A stretch of 64,000 bases of DNA, from NCBI GenBank assembly GCA_023078555.1, contig CM041199.1, positions 2,565,145-2,629,144 on the forward strand, written 5' to 3'. The position numbers and the translations under genes were made by a program. The notes beneath the pieces were generated by a model. It saw only the letters and a list, made by a program, of their open reading frames with translations, was not told where the DNA came from and made no database searches. Source of the stretch: Ulva prolifera. Its lineage: Eukaryota; Chlorophyta; Ulvophyceae; Ulvales; Ulvaceae. The stretch's first letter is position 1. Each line of letters starts with the position of its first letter. Shown in pieces: positions 42,864 to 53,174 of the stretch.

Positions 42864-44599
42864 GTGGATGCTCGAGTGTAAGGGGCGCCACTGACTGCAG
42901 ACATCATCGCTTCCGTACAACAGCTAAAGAAGAGGTCTGTAAAGATTGCTTTGTTGGGATATGGCTGGGAGCACACACCACATGTACACTTTCACGAACC
43001 GACACATAACACACTGAGCCAAAGTTGCTGCTTAGTCTTGTCTGAGGAGACCAAGGAACAGGAGAGAAAGAACCCGAGTACAGGTGTTTGCAAGTCCGAG
43101 GTGCGGAACCCGCATGCGCCCCGTGAATGTCAATGAACAGTGGCCTGCAGCTATAGCATTGCTGCAGCGATGATCATGTCCATTTGCACTGACACTATCA
43201 CAGGGCTAAAAACTCAATTTTAGGTGGCACAATTGAGTCTGTTGTGGTGACATATTTGTTTGCTGAACTTGGCGTCCCAGCATGTTGTGTCTCTCAGTGT
43301 GATGTGATGGTCATCAAGCATGAAGTGTGAGCAGGTTTAATGGCCCATCGAGGACAACCCAAAGGCCCACCGTCTAGAGCCACACCGCAAGAATCATTGC
43401 CGATCTGGGCGCTTCCACCAGCGCTTCTGCAGAGTCGTGCAGCCTCCGGGGCTTCCTGACAGGTGTTGAGTGCTGACAACAAGCAGCGCTGTTGTAGTGA
43501 TGTCATCTGGGCACACATACACACACCTAGAAGCAGCATCTATCATCTCAGCTCTACTTGAATCAATAGCAAAGAGATTGTAGAGCGTCGTTGCGCAGAG
43601 TTGCTCAGAGTGTAGAGATTGTCGAGTGTTGTTGCGCCCCAGTGCTACATGGATCTCTAGGCTGGACCGCGCTTGGCCACATAAGATTCGCAAGCCTTTA
43701 CCTTGTGACCGAAGGTCCGTGTTTGAAAATTCCTCGCATTTGCAGAATGTATTATGATCCGTCTGTCTGGACATGGACATGCTTCGCACGCTGCTGTAAC
43801 CTGACTTTTGTGATGGCAAAGCATTACCATCCTCAAAACTGTACAACCTCACACAATTCTAAAGTTCCCAAAAAACAGTTGGGAGCTGATGCCATGCTTT
43901 GTGTAAGAGACATTGATATTTGGTCATCCCACAGCAATCATGAAAGGATCGTGTGTTTCGATAGAAGTTGTTTGGAAAACTGTCTGGTCACAGACATCAC
44001 TGCTGGTGTGTGCATGTCGAGGAAAGACACATACGATATTCCCTGTGTGTTGTTGCGGATTGCTGACAGGGCTGCTAGGATCGGTGCGGTAGCCTGCTAC
44101 GTTTAGCTTGCTAGCTTCTGGGCTGCTCGTTATACGATCGTTATACGATCGCTCGAGCTTTGCTGCTACCTGTGACTGGGGTGTGTTTTGCTGTGCAGGT
44201 GCACTGAAACATGTTGTAAATCTTGTTGCTGCATGCTGGCAGTGCGGTGTTGCTTGCCGTTGCCCTTGCCACACGAAATTCTGCAGCAGGTGCAGAGGAA
44301 GTGCTCGGCATGGTGTGAGACTGGTCAAATATTTACATACATGAAACCGTGGGAGTCTGCACATGCCCGAATCTGGGTCTGCAGCTTACCCGGCCAGAAA
44401 CCTCAGATCCTCTCCTTCCCGGCTGCCCCCGCCGGCTGACCCTATCTGCTGGCAGCCGTCTTGACCTGGGTTTGTCAGTATTCACAGATCTGCTACAGGG
44501 TCTATTGCAATGCTGGGCGGTGTATGAACATGTCAATAGGTACTACATGCCTCTGGCTGCGCTGGTGCTAGCATTGTGCACACTTGCACGCGCATCAGC
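42864..44599. other. No convincing gene
   Basis: Overlapping ORFs of 146-171 codons exist on both strands at 43394-44364, none with a domain. A short direct repeat (GTTATACGATC twice) lies at 44129-44151. Confidence 0.4.
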
Positions 44600-45706
44600 T
44601 TAGGGCATGACAATGACATGCTCCAGCCCGGGTGGGGCCGCGCGCGCCACCACCTGCTTGCACTTGTGGCTATACTTGCCGCGGCCCAGGCGCAGCACGC
44701 GCAGACCCCTCATCTCCCGCAGCACACTCGCGAACTCGTGCACTCCCTCCTGCCCCAAGTTTGAGGACTCGAGGACAAATAACCACAGCATGCGCAATGC
44801 CGGCAGCGTGTTGGCCACTGTGCGGACTGAAAGAACACTCATATCACACCACAGTATGAGCTCATGCATGGTAGGGATGAGGGACAGTCCCTTTGCGAGC
44901 TCCGCCGCGGCCGCAGTGTCCAGGCGGCACCTCGCCAACAGCAATCGCGTCAGCTGAGTCAGGGGAGCCAGCCCACGTGCAATATATTCCGCGCTGATGG
45001 GGATCACACTGCAACGAATCCCAAGCTCAAGCCGACAAAGGTTCGAGAGCGATCCGATTGCCCGCAGGAACGCCTGCATCACTGGCGGCTTTACGCACAG
45101 CCGCGGCATCTCCAGAGAAGTGACCTGGTGTGCGCGGGACAGCGCCTCAGCCACCACTTTGGGTTGACCTTAAACCAGAAACACCGCTTCACCCAGGTCC
45201 ACCTCACGCAGCTGTGGCAGGCTTGAAAGGGGCTGCAGCGCGTGCACGAGGACCGAGGCGTGTTCGCACCCCAACGCCAGCCGCCGCAGCTGCGGGTGCC
45301 GCTCCAGGCACCCGGCGAGCGCGGCGCCCAGCAACTCCGCGGCAAGCGCTGGTGATGCCGTGTGCCGAAGATTGGAGATGCACACTCCAATCCCAAGGAC
45401 CTTGAGATCTGGCGCATGCAACAGCTGCAGGATCTGCTGCCGCGCATCTACCGTGAGCTTGGTGCGGGTAAGCGAGAGCTCTGTCAGCCGCGGCATCAGG
45501 GCAAGGAACTGGAGCGTGCTGTCTTTGAAGAGGTTGCACGAAAGTCGGAGGCAGCACAGGTCGGAGCTCCGACCTAGAAGGGGGTCGGCTGTGCAACGGC
45601 CTCGGCCACAGCGGCGCTGCCATAAAGTGCCTCAAGGGTGAAACCATCCCCCAACTCACACCGGTGGGGTACCCATGCAGGTCTAGAGACAGCAGCGGCA
45701 GAGCCT
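44600..45706 (-). pseudogene. LRR (RNI-like) pseudogene, inverted paralogue of 2-733
   Basis: The C-terminal half (VTSLEMPRL to PPGLEHVIVMP) and N-terminal half (LMPRLTELSLTRTKL to LPQLREVDLG) are in the same frame. They are separated by a single TAA at 45170-45172, where the window-start copy has a sense codon (EFHRVGQP here reads VFLV-stop-GQP). Further upstream the LRR frame is interrupted again: LPLLSLDLHGYPTG and FTLEALYGSAAVAEAVAQ lie in other frames, pointing to indels near 45580-45680. The gene is cut at 45706 by the junction of segmental duplication copy B. It is therefore broken three ways. Confidence 0.75.
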
Positions 45707-45787
45707 GCATGCAGAAACCCCAAAACACCGTGGATAGCACACTGTAATCGCCTTGAAAAACAGGATACAGTTTGTGTATCACTGCAG

Positions 45788-46219
45788 GTAGCTGTTACTG
45801 GCTCTGAGGTGTACGCATATGAACAGGATGCTACACATCGTGTACGATCAGACAAGCAAGAGACAACAGTGAATATGCTGCTGCTAGGATTATCTGCTTG
45901 CGAGAGCGACAGCGATCAGCAGACCAATGTGGAGCAGCAGGGGAGTGAGGCAGTAACAGGTCATGCCCAAACAAGGTATAACTTTCTAGAGGAGACCATG
46001 TTACCAACTTGCACCATCGAGCAGTTCCAGCAAGATGAGCCTCGGGACGACGTCGTGATGTACATCACAGCAGGGGATGCCTACAAGATGGTCATGTTCA
46101 TCCTGGGGATTCTCAGTTTGCAAGGATATTGGGTGGATGGACTACGTCTGAAACTGCTTGCGCTACTTGCCAGTGCTTTGTTCGTTCGATGGTGCATCTA
46201 CAAGTTGATTGGTACATGA
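45788..46219 (+). pseudogene. Last exon of the membrane gene (copy B), detached
   Basis: Acceptor and full 143-codon frame kept (CTIEQFQQDEPRDDVV; membrane segments YKMVMFILGILSL and LRLKLLALLASALFVRW). The preceding exons are absent: only about 80 nt of the upstream intron came along. Unless captured by another gene it is an orphan exon. Confidence 0.6.
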
Positions 46220-46868
46220 TAGTCATAGATTCCAGGTCACATTATCATGTATACACGGCCAATGCACAACGATGAAGCAGCATAGCAATGTGTCATACGT
46301 GCGCGGTGTGTATGGTGACAACGGCGCTGTCTACCGAATAGATGCAAGATGCTGTCCTCTGCACATGCCAACTCAACATGATAGCTGATGCGTGAATGCT
46401 GAAAGCACGAGTGTGCATTGTGTCGCGTACAAAGCGCCGGACTCGTTTGTGCCAGGCCTCACTGCCACGCAGAAGAACAAAGCAGAGGACCAAATAATAA
46501 ATTTTTGGAGCACCTTGAGACCCAGAAGAGTCAATGAAAGGTGTCCGTCGGAGCGAGCTGCAAATGCTCCTCAGCAGTAGCCCAAACCCTGTCCATTAGA
46601 GGTTTCTCAGTCAACAGGCAACACACATGGCATCTCGCTAAGCTGTTGCCAATCTCGCAGTCCATACAGATGTGTGCACTTAGGCACTTCTGGCTCCCTA
46701 AAGGCATCGAATGAACGACATACCAATTGTTTCAATGCTTTGCTTTGAACTGCACGCGCCAGCCCCTGGTGCAACACCAATGAATTGATTGGAGGGCAAA
46801 GTCAGGGAGGCAGGCAGCAGTGCTAGAATTGCAATTCTGAATGAAAGCTCTGTCGCCAGTGCATCGTC
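46220..46868. other. Non-coding part of duplication copy B
   Basis: Same content as 27524-27977 and 29710-29906; no gene seen. The deletion junction is at about 46672 (TGTGCAC/TTAGG). Confidence 0.5.
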
Positions 46869-47327
46869 ATGCAAAACGTTCTGATTGAGCGTTCATTGAG
46901 ATGTTGGCCGAAGACGTTTCTCGAATTTACTGGGGGTCACGCTCAATGTGGTGGACCACAGTCCGACCACCCAAACAGCCACTCACATAACATGCACAGT
47001 CCCCGCCTAAAAGCCACAGTCACAGCAAGTTCTGTAGGTAATTCCGCAGAACTCAGTCGGCCACCACTGTCAGCACCACCAGTGATGGACAATTCAAAGA
47101 CAGCGCAGGTACATCTCAGCACAAAGCATGCAACAAATCCAGATAGCACGTCGTCTAGGTCTCAGGATCAACATACATGGCTAGCTGCAGCATCTCATGA
47201 GGTACGTAAGATGCATAGAGAGGCGAATTTTGTCTTGTGGAGAGTGTGTCTCCGAATTGCAGCAACAAAGTCTGAATCAGCACAGAAGACTGTGCATTTA
47301 CAAGTTGCATTTGTTATCTTGCTGTGA
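46869..47327 (+). CDS. Hypothetical protein, about 152 aa (copy B)
   Basis: Same frame and length as 29907-30365, starting MQNVLIERSLRCWPKTFLEF. See copy A for why coding is doubtful. Confidence 0.3.
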   Translation: MQNVLIERSLRCWPKTFLEFTGGHAQCGGPQSDHPNSHSHNMHSPRLKATVTASSVGNSAELSRPPLSAPPVMDNSKTAQVHLSTKHATNPDSTSSRSQDQHTWLAAASHEVRKMHREANFVLWRVCLRIAATKSESAQKTVHLQVAFVILL

Positions 47328-47473
47328 CAACTCACGAGCATTGATCAGCTGTTGTTGGTGCCGCGTGTAGTAGAGACCTTTTCCTGATGCTGTTTCTGGG
47401 ATGCTAGATAGGGATGACCTCCAAACCGCCGCGAGGTATTTATCTGTCCAATGCAGCAGCGAGAATCGTGCTC

Positions 47474-47770
47474 TCAAGCAACATCTAGCGACGGTCGAGC
47501 GTTGAGCAACACCTCACGCATTCTCAGGCGCACCATTTCTTTGTCTCGTTCTTCTTTGGACAGCAGTGCCTGAGGAATCGGCAGCAGCTCTGCACGCAGC
47601 GATGCCCAAACTGATTCAACGAGGCTCAGGTCGGTTCACCAAATCCATGGGATGTTAAATCGAGAGACAACATGCTTAAAGGGTGCAATCATGCAGGGCT
47701 GCAGCGGCTATCCTCAATGGTGTGCATGGGAGCAGTGTGTGTGGTCACATACAAGCGCCATGCTCGTGTC
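47474..47770 (-). pseudogene. Tc1/mariner-like DDE transposase remnant
   Basis: The minus strand reads, from about 47760, APMHT (compare the DNAPxHT motif carrying the second catalytic Asp in Tc1 elements). After a frame change come HVVSRFNIPWIW, a TGA, and TDLSLVESVWASLRAELL (compare SPDLNPIENxWxxLK). It ends with RDKEMVRLRMREVLLNARPS. The order and spacing fit the C-terminal third of a Tc1/mariner-type transposase. Catalytic residues are lost and the frame is broken, so it is dead. The same C-terminal end survives in copy A at 30498-30592. Confidence 0.6.
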
Positions 47771-48866
47771 ACACCTTTGGATATGCTGTCTCCAGGATTG
47801 ATGCGGTTGCTGACATTTCATGTGAATCTTGTTTCAGGTACATCAGAATTCTGTAGGTACTTGGAGTCAGCCAGCTGGGGAAAGATCGACATGGTCGGCT
47901 GCCCATGGCAACCTGCAGAGCTTCCCTGAGAAAACAGCAGAGAAACTTAAGGAGATTTCTGCAGATGATTCCGGCTGTGGCTTGAGATCGCGGCTGCGCT
48001 CAAGGCTGATCAGATGATGCGAGTCGCACCAGGAGACTGCAGCGATGTCGGATTCATTGAATTGATTGTAAGCGCGATCGCTTCTTGATCACCCATATGC
48101 TTGCCAAGGCCATCCTGGCTACGCTGCAACATGTACACCCATCTGTGATCGCGCACCCGGGCAGTTCATGACTGTCACGTTGCGTGGTCGTGTGCAGCAT
48201 CCAGACATGAAGTACACACCGTGCTCTCGCCTTCTGCGGACCCCGTCCTCACATTTTCGGAATGCTCTCATTGTTAAGGTTGTGCCAGCCTCCGCATCAT
48301 GATGCCATGGACGAAGCCCGAGCGCACCATCACACAACGTCGTCTGCCCGGCAGCCTCCTCAGCCACGGAGGCGTCTTCTGCCTTCATACCTACATCTGT
48401 GCGCTCGGCGAGTCCTGTTTCACCCTCCATGGGCTCCAGTTGCTGTCCTCGAAACGTGAAAAAGGCAGGTACGACAAATATATTCACGAACTACCACGCG
48501 ACACCCATCATGCTCGTGACTGCTGCAATATATTCCTGCGTACGTACTTGCGTGAAACAAGGCTCGCATGGATTCGGATCTGTTCGCGCAGCTGCGCACC
48601 TCTGACCATTGCATGCATGCAGCACATGCCATCTGTGGAGGTATTCCGCCGCGCGCAGACCTTGTCAACTTCTCTGCGCAACCTGAATCTCGGCCGGTGT
48701 CGCTTGTCACCGCCTTTTCGTGGCAACAATAGTGCTTTCGTAGATCTCAATCGCAAAGCTCGTAGATGTGTGACTCATTTCGCATGAACGATGGTGCACT
48801 AAGCTTCCCGGTCAGCGGGCGTCTGGAAGGGTTTCGCAGTCGCGTGCGAATGCACAACAGCAAAAG
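47771..48866. other. No convincing gene; probable transposon body at left
   Basis: The left part may be the decayed N-terminal region of the Tc1-like element. A minus frame at 48119-48487 and plus frames at 48262-48787 overlap without support. Confidence 0.35.
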
Positions 48867-48998
48867 GTCACATCAGATGTGTCTGATCACTCCGGTGTCA
48901 TGAAGGTGCAAAGCGACACGGTAGCTGCGCTCGTTGCGGTATGAGGCGCCCGAGCCCTTCATTCTTCGCTTCTGTTGCTCATCACTTCCTGGGAGCAT
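48867..48998 (+). pseudogene. SKP1/BTB-like exon with in-frame TGA
   Basis: Homologous to 2265-2417: HSGVMKVQSDTVAALVAV, TGA (48942-48944), then GARALHSSLLLLIT. The intact copy has AVRGARERHSVLL, so the TGA replaces a CGA Arg codon by a single C-to-T change. There is no LRR region beside it. Confidence 0.5.
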
Positions 48999-50633
48999 GG
49001 CACCCGTCTGAAATTGAAAAATATCGGTGTCATGAGGTGCTATGTGTGTATGCTATCCTTTATGTGGAGAGTCTGTGTCTGTTGCCACGTCCTCTGTCCC
49101 AGCTGTGGCGACACAGTTGCCCATGTCCATGTTTCTGTCGGCACACATGCTTCTGCGCCTAGCTGTGATTTTGTCGTGGGGAGTTATCCTATCTCCGCAT
49201 CTGTGTTGGCATTGCCAAGTTGGCATGCTGTGCTGTCACGTACAACTTTGTCCGCGACAACCATGTACATTCTTAGAGTGTGCACAAAGAAAAGCCCACG
49301 GACGTGACCTGACCTGCACGATTATACAGCGCGTCCACGCAGCGATGTAGATAGACGTCCCCTGAATTCGGCACCACCACCAATTAAGTACCTCGCAGGC
49401 ACACCCGCATGTACAGATGACTCGGGGCCAACCCATGGCACATGACACATACCAATACAGCCAGCTAAGCGCGCTGTGCTGCAGTGGTGCGGGGGGATTT
49501 CCTGCTACAGTCTATGCCCTTTCACTTTTCTGTAGCACGCCTGCTGCTCGGGAGCAGCCATGCATCATGGCAGGTGTTGTCGGAGGACTGGGGAGAGGGG
49601 GGCGGGGGGCCCTCCGGTATGTTGTGCCCAGCAGTACTGTGACTAGTGTTGAATGCTCGTGTCAGTGTCAGTCACACGGACCAGATGTTCGGTTTGCTCT
49701 GCAGAGATGGTGCCGCGGTTTGGGGTGGCTGCATGCGGGTGTCGGTGAGAAGTAGTGTGTGTTGAAAGAGCCGGAGGGGCCCTGAGCACCGCCGAGGCAC
49801 CGCACAAGCCCAGCAATGCCACCAGACGCTGTCACGCCTCAGACCCGTCCGTAGCTCCCGTGTACAGAAGGACGGCCACGAGTGCCATGCACAGGCCCAC
49901 CACATGTGGTGGCCCAGCAGGACCGCCATGCACACCCCACTGCGCAGCCCTCGACAGTCGTACATACGGAGCCGTTTTGTACTGCCGTTCGATCCACCAT
50001 GATACACTGGGACTCCTCTGCAGGCCACCATCAGACTTGTCCACGCCTCACCCGGCAGAGGTCAGCAGCCGTTGGTGTTTCCCGCCGCATCTGTGGATGA
50101 GTCTGCTGCGCCGCAGTGCGGGCGCACCTGCCAGGCTGGGGGCTAATTTTCACGTGCGCGAGCCCAGTACGGCACATTTGCAGGCTTTCGGGGCCTGGGG
50201 CATCTGACTAGCACAGGGACACCAGACCTGGGTGCACACCTGTGACGTGATTGTCAATGTGATGAGATGGGCTCATCGAGTACTGCTGTGATGGTGTGCC
50301 TGTCAAGCCCGAGTTCGATCAATGCGCATGTGCTGTCGTTGCATCACGAATCACGGCCATTGCTGGCGGCAGTGCAGATGCAGAGCTCTCGACAGTGCAC
50401 ATGTAACACAGGCAGTCAAACAGCTCCCCACCTGCCTGCAAGCCTTTGTGACTAATTAATACAGACGTGTACGTGCGGGGCACTACCTACCGGTGCAGCG
50501 TGCTTGTGGCCGACTGGACAAAGTCAGCGGTGCAGGCAGCACCTCATTTCACACGTGTCCGCACAGCATGATTGTGTCGATTCAATACATTCGAAGACAC
50601 CTACACATGCGAATGGCCACTGGCGCCACAGAA

Positions 50634-50653
50634 CCCCCCCCCCCCCCCCCCCC
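50634..50653. repeat. Poly-C tract, 20 nt
   Basis: Directly followed, after five bases, by the 24-bp palindrome. Confidence 0.95.
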
Positions 50654-50658
50654 ATGCT

Positions 50659-50682
50659 GAGGCTCCGCAGCTGCGGAGCCTC
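50659..50682. repeat. Perfect 24-bp palindrome
   Basis: GAGGCTCCGCAG is followed by its exact reverse complement. A second imperfect stem (GCAACTGCAGAG with CTCCGCAGTTGC) encloses GCATGCTAGCTAGC just downstream at 50688-50727. Confidence 0.9.
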
Positions 50683-51690
50683 GAATTGCAACTGCAGAGC
50701 ATGCTAGCTAGCAAACTCCGCAGTTGCCCCCCCCCACCCCCGCACTGCAACCGCTGTTGGGACTAGACGCCCCGAAATCCCTTGTGTCCGGCTTACCTCT
50801 ACAGGGCCTGGTGCGCCATAAGGGTCAATGGGCAGTGGATGCAGGAAGACAAACCCGCAGACAAACCAGAGCGTGGAGGCTCCAACGATTGATTACTTCA
50901 CACTGAACTGTCGATGTTCGGAAGGCTGCGTAGAGCTTTGAAGACGATTTAATGTCCAGATCATCAGCTTGTCTCCTGAAGATCAAGACACAGCGATCGA
51001 GCACAACTGCGCTCGTGGCACGGCCGGCTGCGGGTGATAGCAACTGATTTGCAGCTCACAACATCGTGACTGACGAGGATGGACAGTGGTTTAGGTGAGA
51101 TACTTTCGAGACAACGCACAGCGCGCGAGACTGTCTGAGAAAGCAGGGCCGAGTCTGGGTGCATCCATGGCTGCAGACATGCAACCGCAATACTTGGAGT
51201 TGGTTCTCACACTCTGGTCCGTGGCCTGCGAGCCAGCCTGCGCTGTTTACACAGATCAGGAGCTGTGTTTATCAGATGCTCGTGGTAGCTGCTCATGCGG
51301 GTGATCGCTGATGCACGCGACGCCAGTGGCAGGGCGCACAGCTCTCGGTCGTCTGCGGGCAAGGTACAGCGCTGGCATGACCTCGGCCGGCGCGGGCTGC
51401 AATTATAGCTAGACCCGACATCCGCTGAAATACGTGCACAGCCATACTCGCCAGCAAACACACACGGATGTTGCGGGGCATTGATATATTTTGTTGCAGG
51501 CCTATCGTCATGATCAGCCGAGGACAAAGGTTGACTTTTCGCCATCGCAGCTCCGACACAGGGCGCTCTGCTTATCTGCGAGAACCGTGTGCCACAAGGG
51601 AGCGAACCAGCCAGGGCGAGTAGTGTAGATCAGTCTGGAGCGGATCTCAGTGAATAAATACAGCGCTGGAACGACTTTCGAGACGACTGC

Positions 51691-52185
51691 CTATTGCACG
51701 CAAGGAGTCATACTGCAGCTGCGGCACACAGACGCATCCCGTAGTCCGGCAGGACTGAGTCTAAAACCATGAGCTTGATAGCAGCTCTCACAATCAGCGT
51801 CCTCATCGATAGCCAGCATATTCAGGACGGCGTTGGGCAGCACACAATAACCCACACTATGGGCACGCATACACATGTAGTTGCCCAGGAGTAGTCTACA
51901 CACCAGAAACTTGGTCAAAGCCTCGTGCTTCACAGACACCAGCGTTGCTAGCGCTGCGAAGCCGGCTCTGTAGATGCCAGGGCCCCATGCCCACACGGCC
52001 ATGCGTGCACAATCGGCAGCGATGAAACGAGGTGGCGAGGACCCCTCGTTGTTCAGTTCTCGACATATGCTACGTTGAGATGACTGACTCTGTATTCTAC
52101 AGTTTCTCGAGTGTATAGCTTCATAGACAAGCACTTCCAGGCCCGGTACTGCTTTAAATTGAACTTGCCGCACTAGCACTGCCAC
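51691..52185 (-). CDS. Hypothetical protein, about 164 aa
   Basis: The minus frame starts MAVLVRQVQFKAVPGLEVLV and contains an Ala/Leu helix (AGFAALATLVSVKHEALTKF) and a C-terminal Cys cluster (ESCYQAHGFRLS; CRSCSMTPC). Composition is more protein-like than its surroundings, but no domain or paralogue supports it. Confidence 0.35.
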   Translation of the reverse strand: MAVLVRQVQFKAVPGLEVLVYEAIHSRNCRIQSQSSQRSICRELNNEGSSPPRFIAADCARMAVWAWGPGIYRAGFAALATLVSVKHEALTKFLVCRLLLGNYMCMRAHSVGYCVLPNAVLNMLAIDEDADCESCYQAHGFRLSPAGLRDASVCRSCSMTPCVQ

Positions 52186-52869
52186 GCTTGCAATTGTGAT
52201 TGAATTGCATTCAGTCTAGACACTTTCAAGCCTTGAGCTGCATATGGCAATGCAGCTCCCGGTGGTGAAGTCCACCTACAGTTCGGACAATATGCCTGGA
52301 CCCGCTGCAGACTCTCGTGCACCAGACTTGAACCGTTCCAAATGCTGCTCTCTGCACGGGTTCCACACTCTGATGTGCCAGCGCATGCTCTGATTTGAAG
52401 ATCCTAATTCAAAAGTAACTAATACAATCGAGGTCAGAAGAAGTGGGAAATCGCAAAGGTGCGCCACCTGCAGTACTGCAACGGATCCGGATTTCCATGT
52501 CCGATTCGACGCCATCTGTTGAAGGGCCACGGCACGCTCGTGACTGATACCAGTCGACAACATGCGAATGCCATTTAATCATCTAGGTGTATCCCCATGT
52601 TGATGTTCCTCCTTGCTGATATGCTGTTCTGATGACATCCTAGTACGTCGATGAGACATGTGCCGCACGATATCTATGCTGACTGCGTGTGATGTCTTTG
52701 CCATGACGCCCATCGAACACAACCCAAGTAAAACGTCTGGCGAGCAATGCTTGTATACAACACCGCCCGCAAATGCGATTGCACTAGAGCTGTGCATGTC
52801 GGTGTGCCGCACGTTGAAGTTGGTTATATCGAGATATGTACAATTCAGAGTGCATGCATATGACCATTG
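52186..52869. other. No convincing gene
   Basis: Short ORFs only. The 265-codon minus frame 52579-53376 owes its length to the A-poor block and is not accepted. Confidence 0.45.
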
Positions 52870-53174
52870 CACATGACCACTGGGCTGGGGGTTGTTGCGG
52901 TCTCGCTGTTTGTTTGCTGGGCGGCCTTGGCTGCTTGTGCTTCCGGAGCTCGTGCGCCTTGCTGTTGGGCGGGGTTCGGGTGGGGATGGGCGTGTGGGCA
53001 TGGGCGTGTGTGTGGTTGTGTGGCCGTGTCGCTGTGTCCGGCGCGGGTGCTGCCGTTGCGTGGGTGTTTTGGTGTGCGCTTCGTGTGGCTTGCTGCGTGG
53101 TGTGCGTTTCCCCTGCTTCTTGCTTGCGGTGCTACCTGCCTCGCTTGCTTTGTCCTTGTAACACATGACCACTG
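52870..53174. mobile_element. A-depleted block of about 280 bp between 13-bp direct repeats
   Basis: CACATGACCACTG occurs at 52870-52882 and again at 53162-53174. Between them the plus strand has only about five A in some 280 bases and is rich in G and T, while both flanks have normal A content. The repeats look like a target-site duplication, so this may be a small inserted element. No terminal inverted repeat or poly-A tail is visible. Confidence 0.5.

Larger units (their letters stand above)
45707..47550. repeat. Segmental duplication, copy B part 1
   Basis: Copy of 27011-27977 joined directly to a copy of 29710-30590. The left junction (GCATGCAG) interrupts the LRR pseudogene. The right end is at TTTGTCTCGTT. 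Confidence 0.9.
48999..51690. other. No convincing gene; C-tract and palindromes
   Basis: Only short ORFs. Structured DNA: CCACCACATGTGGTGG palindrome near 49897, the poly-C at 50634-50653 and the palindrome at 50659-50682. Confidence 0.4.
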
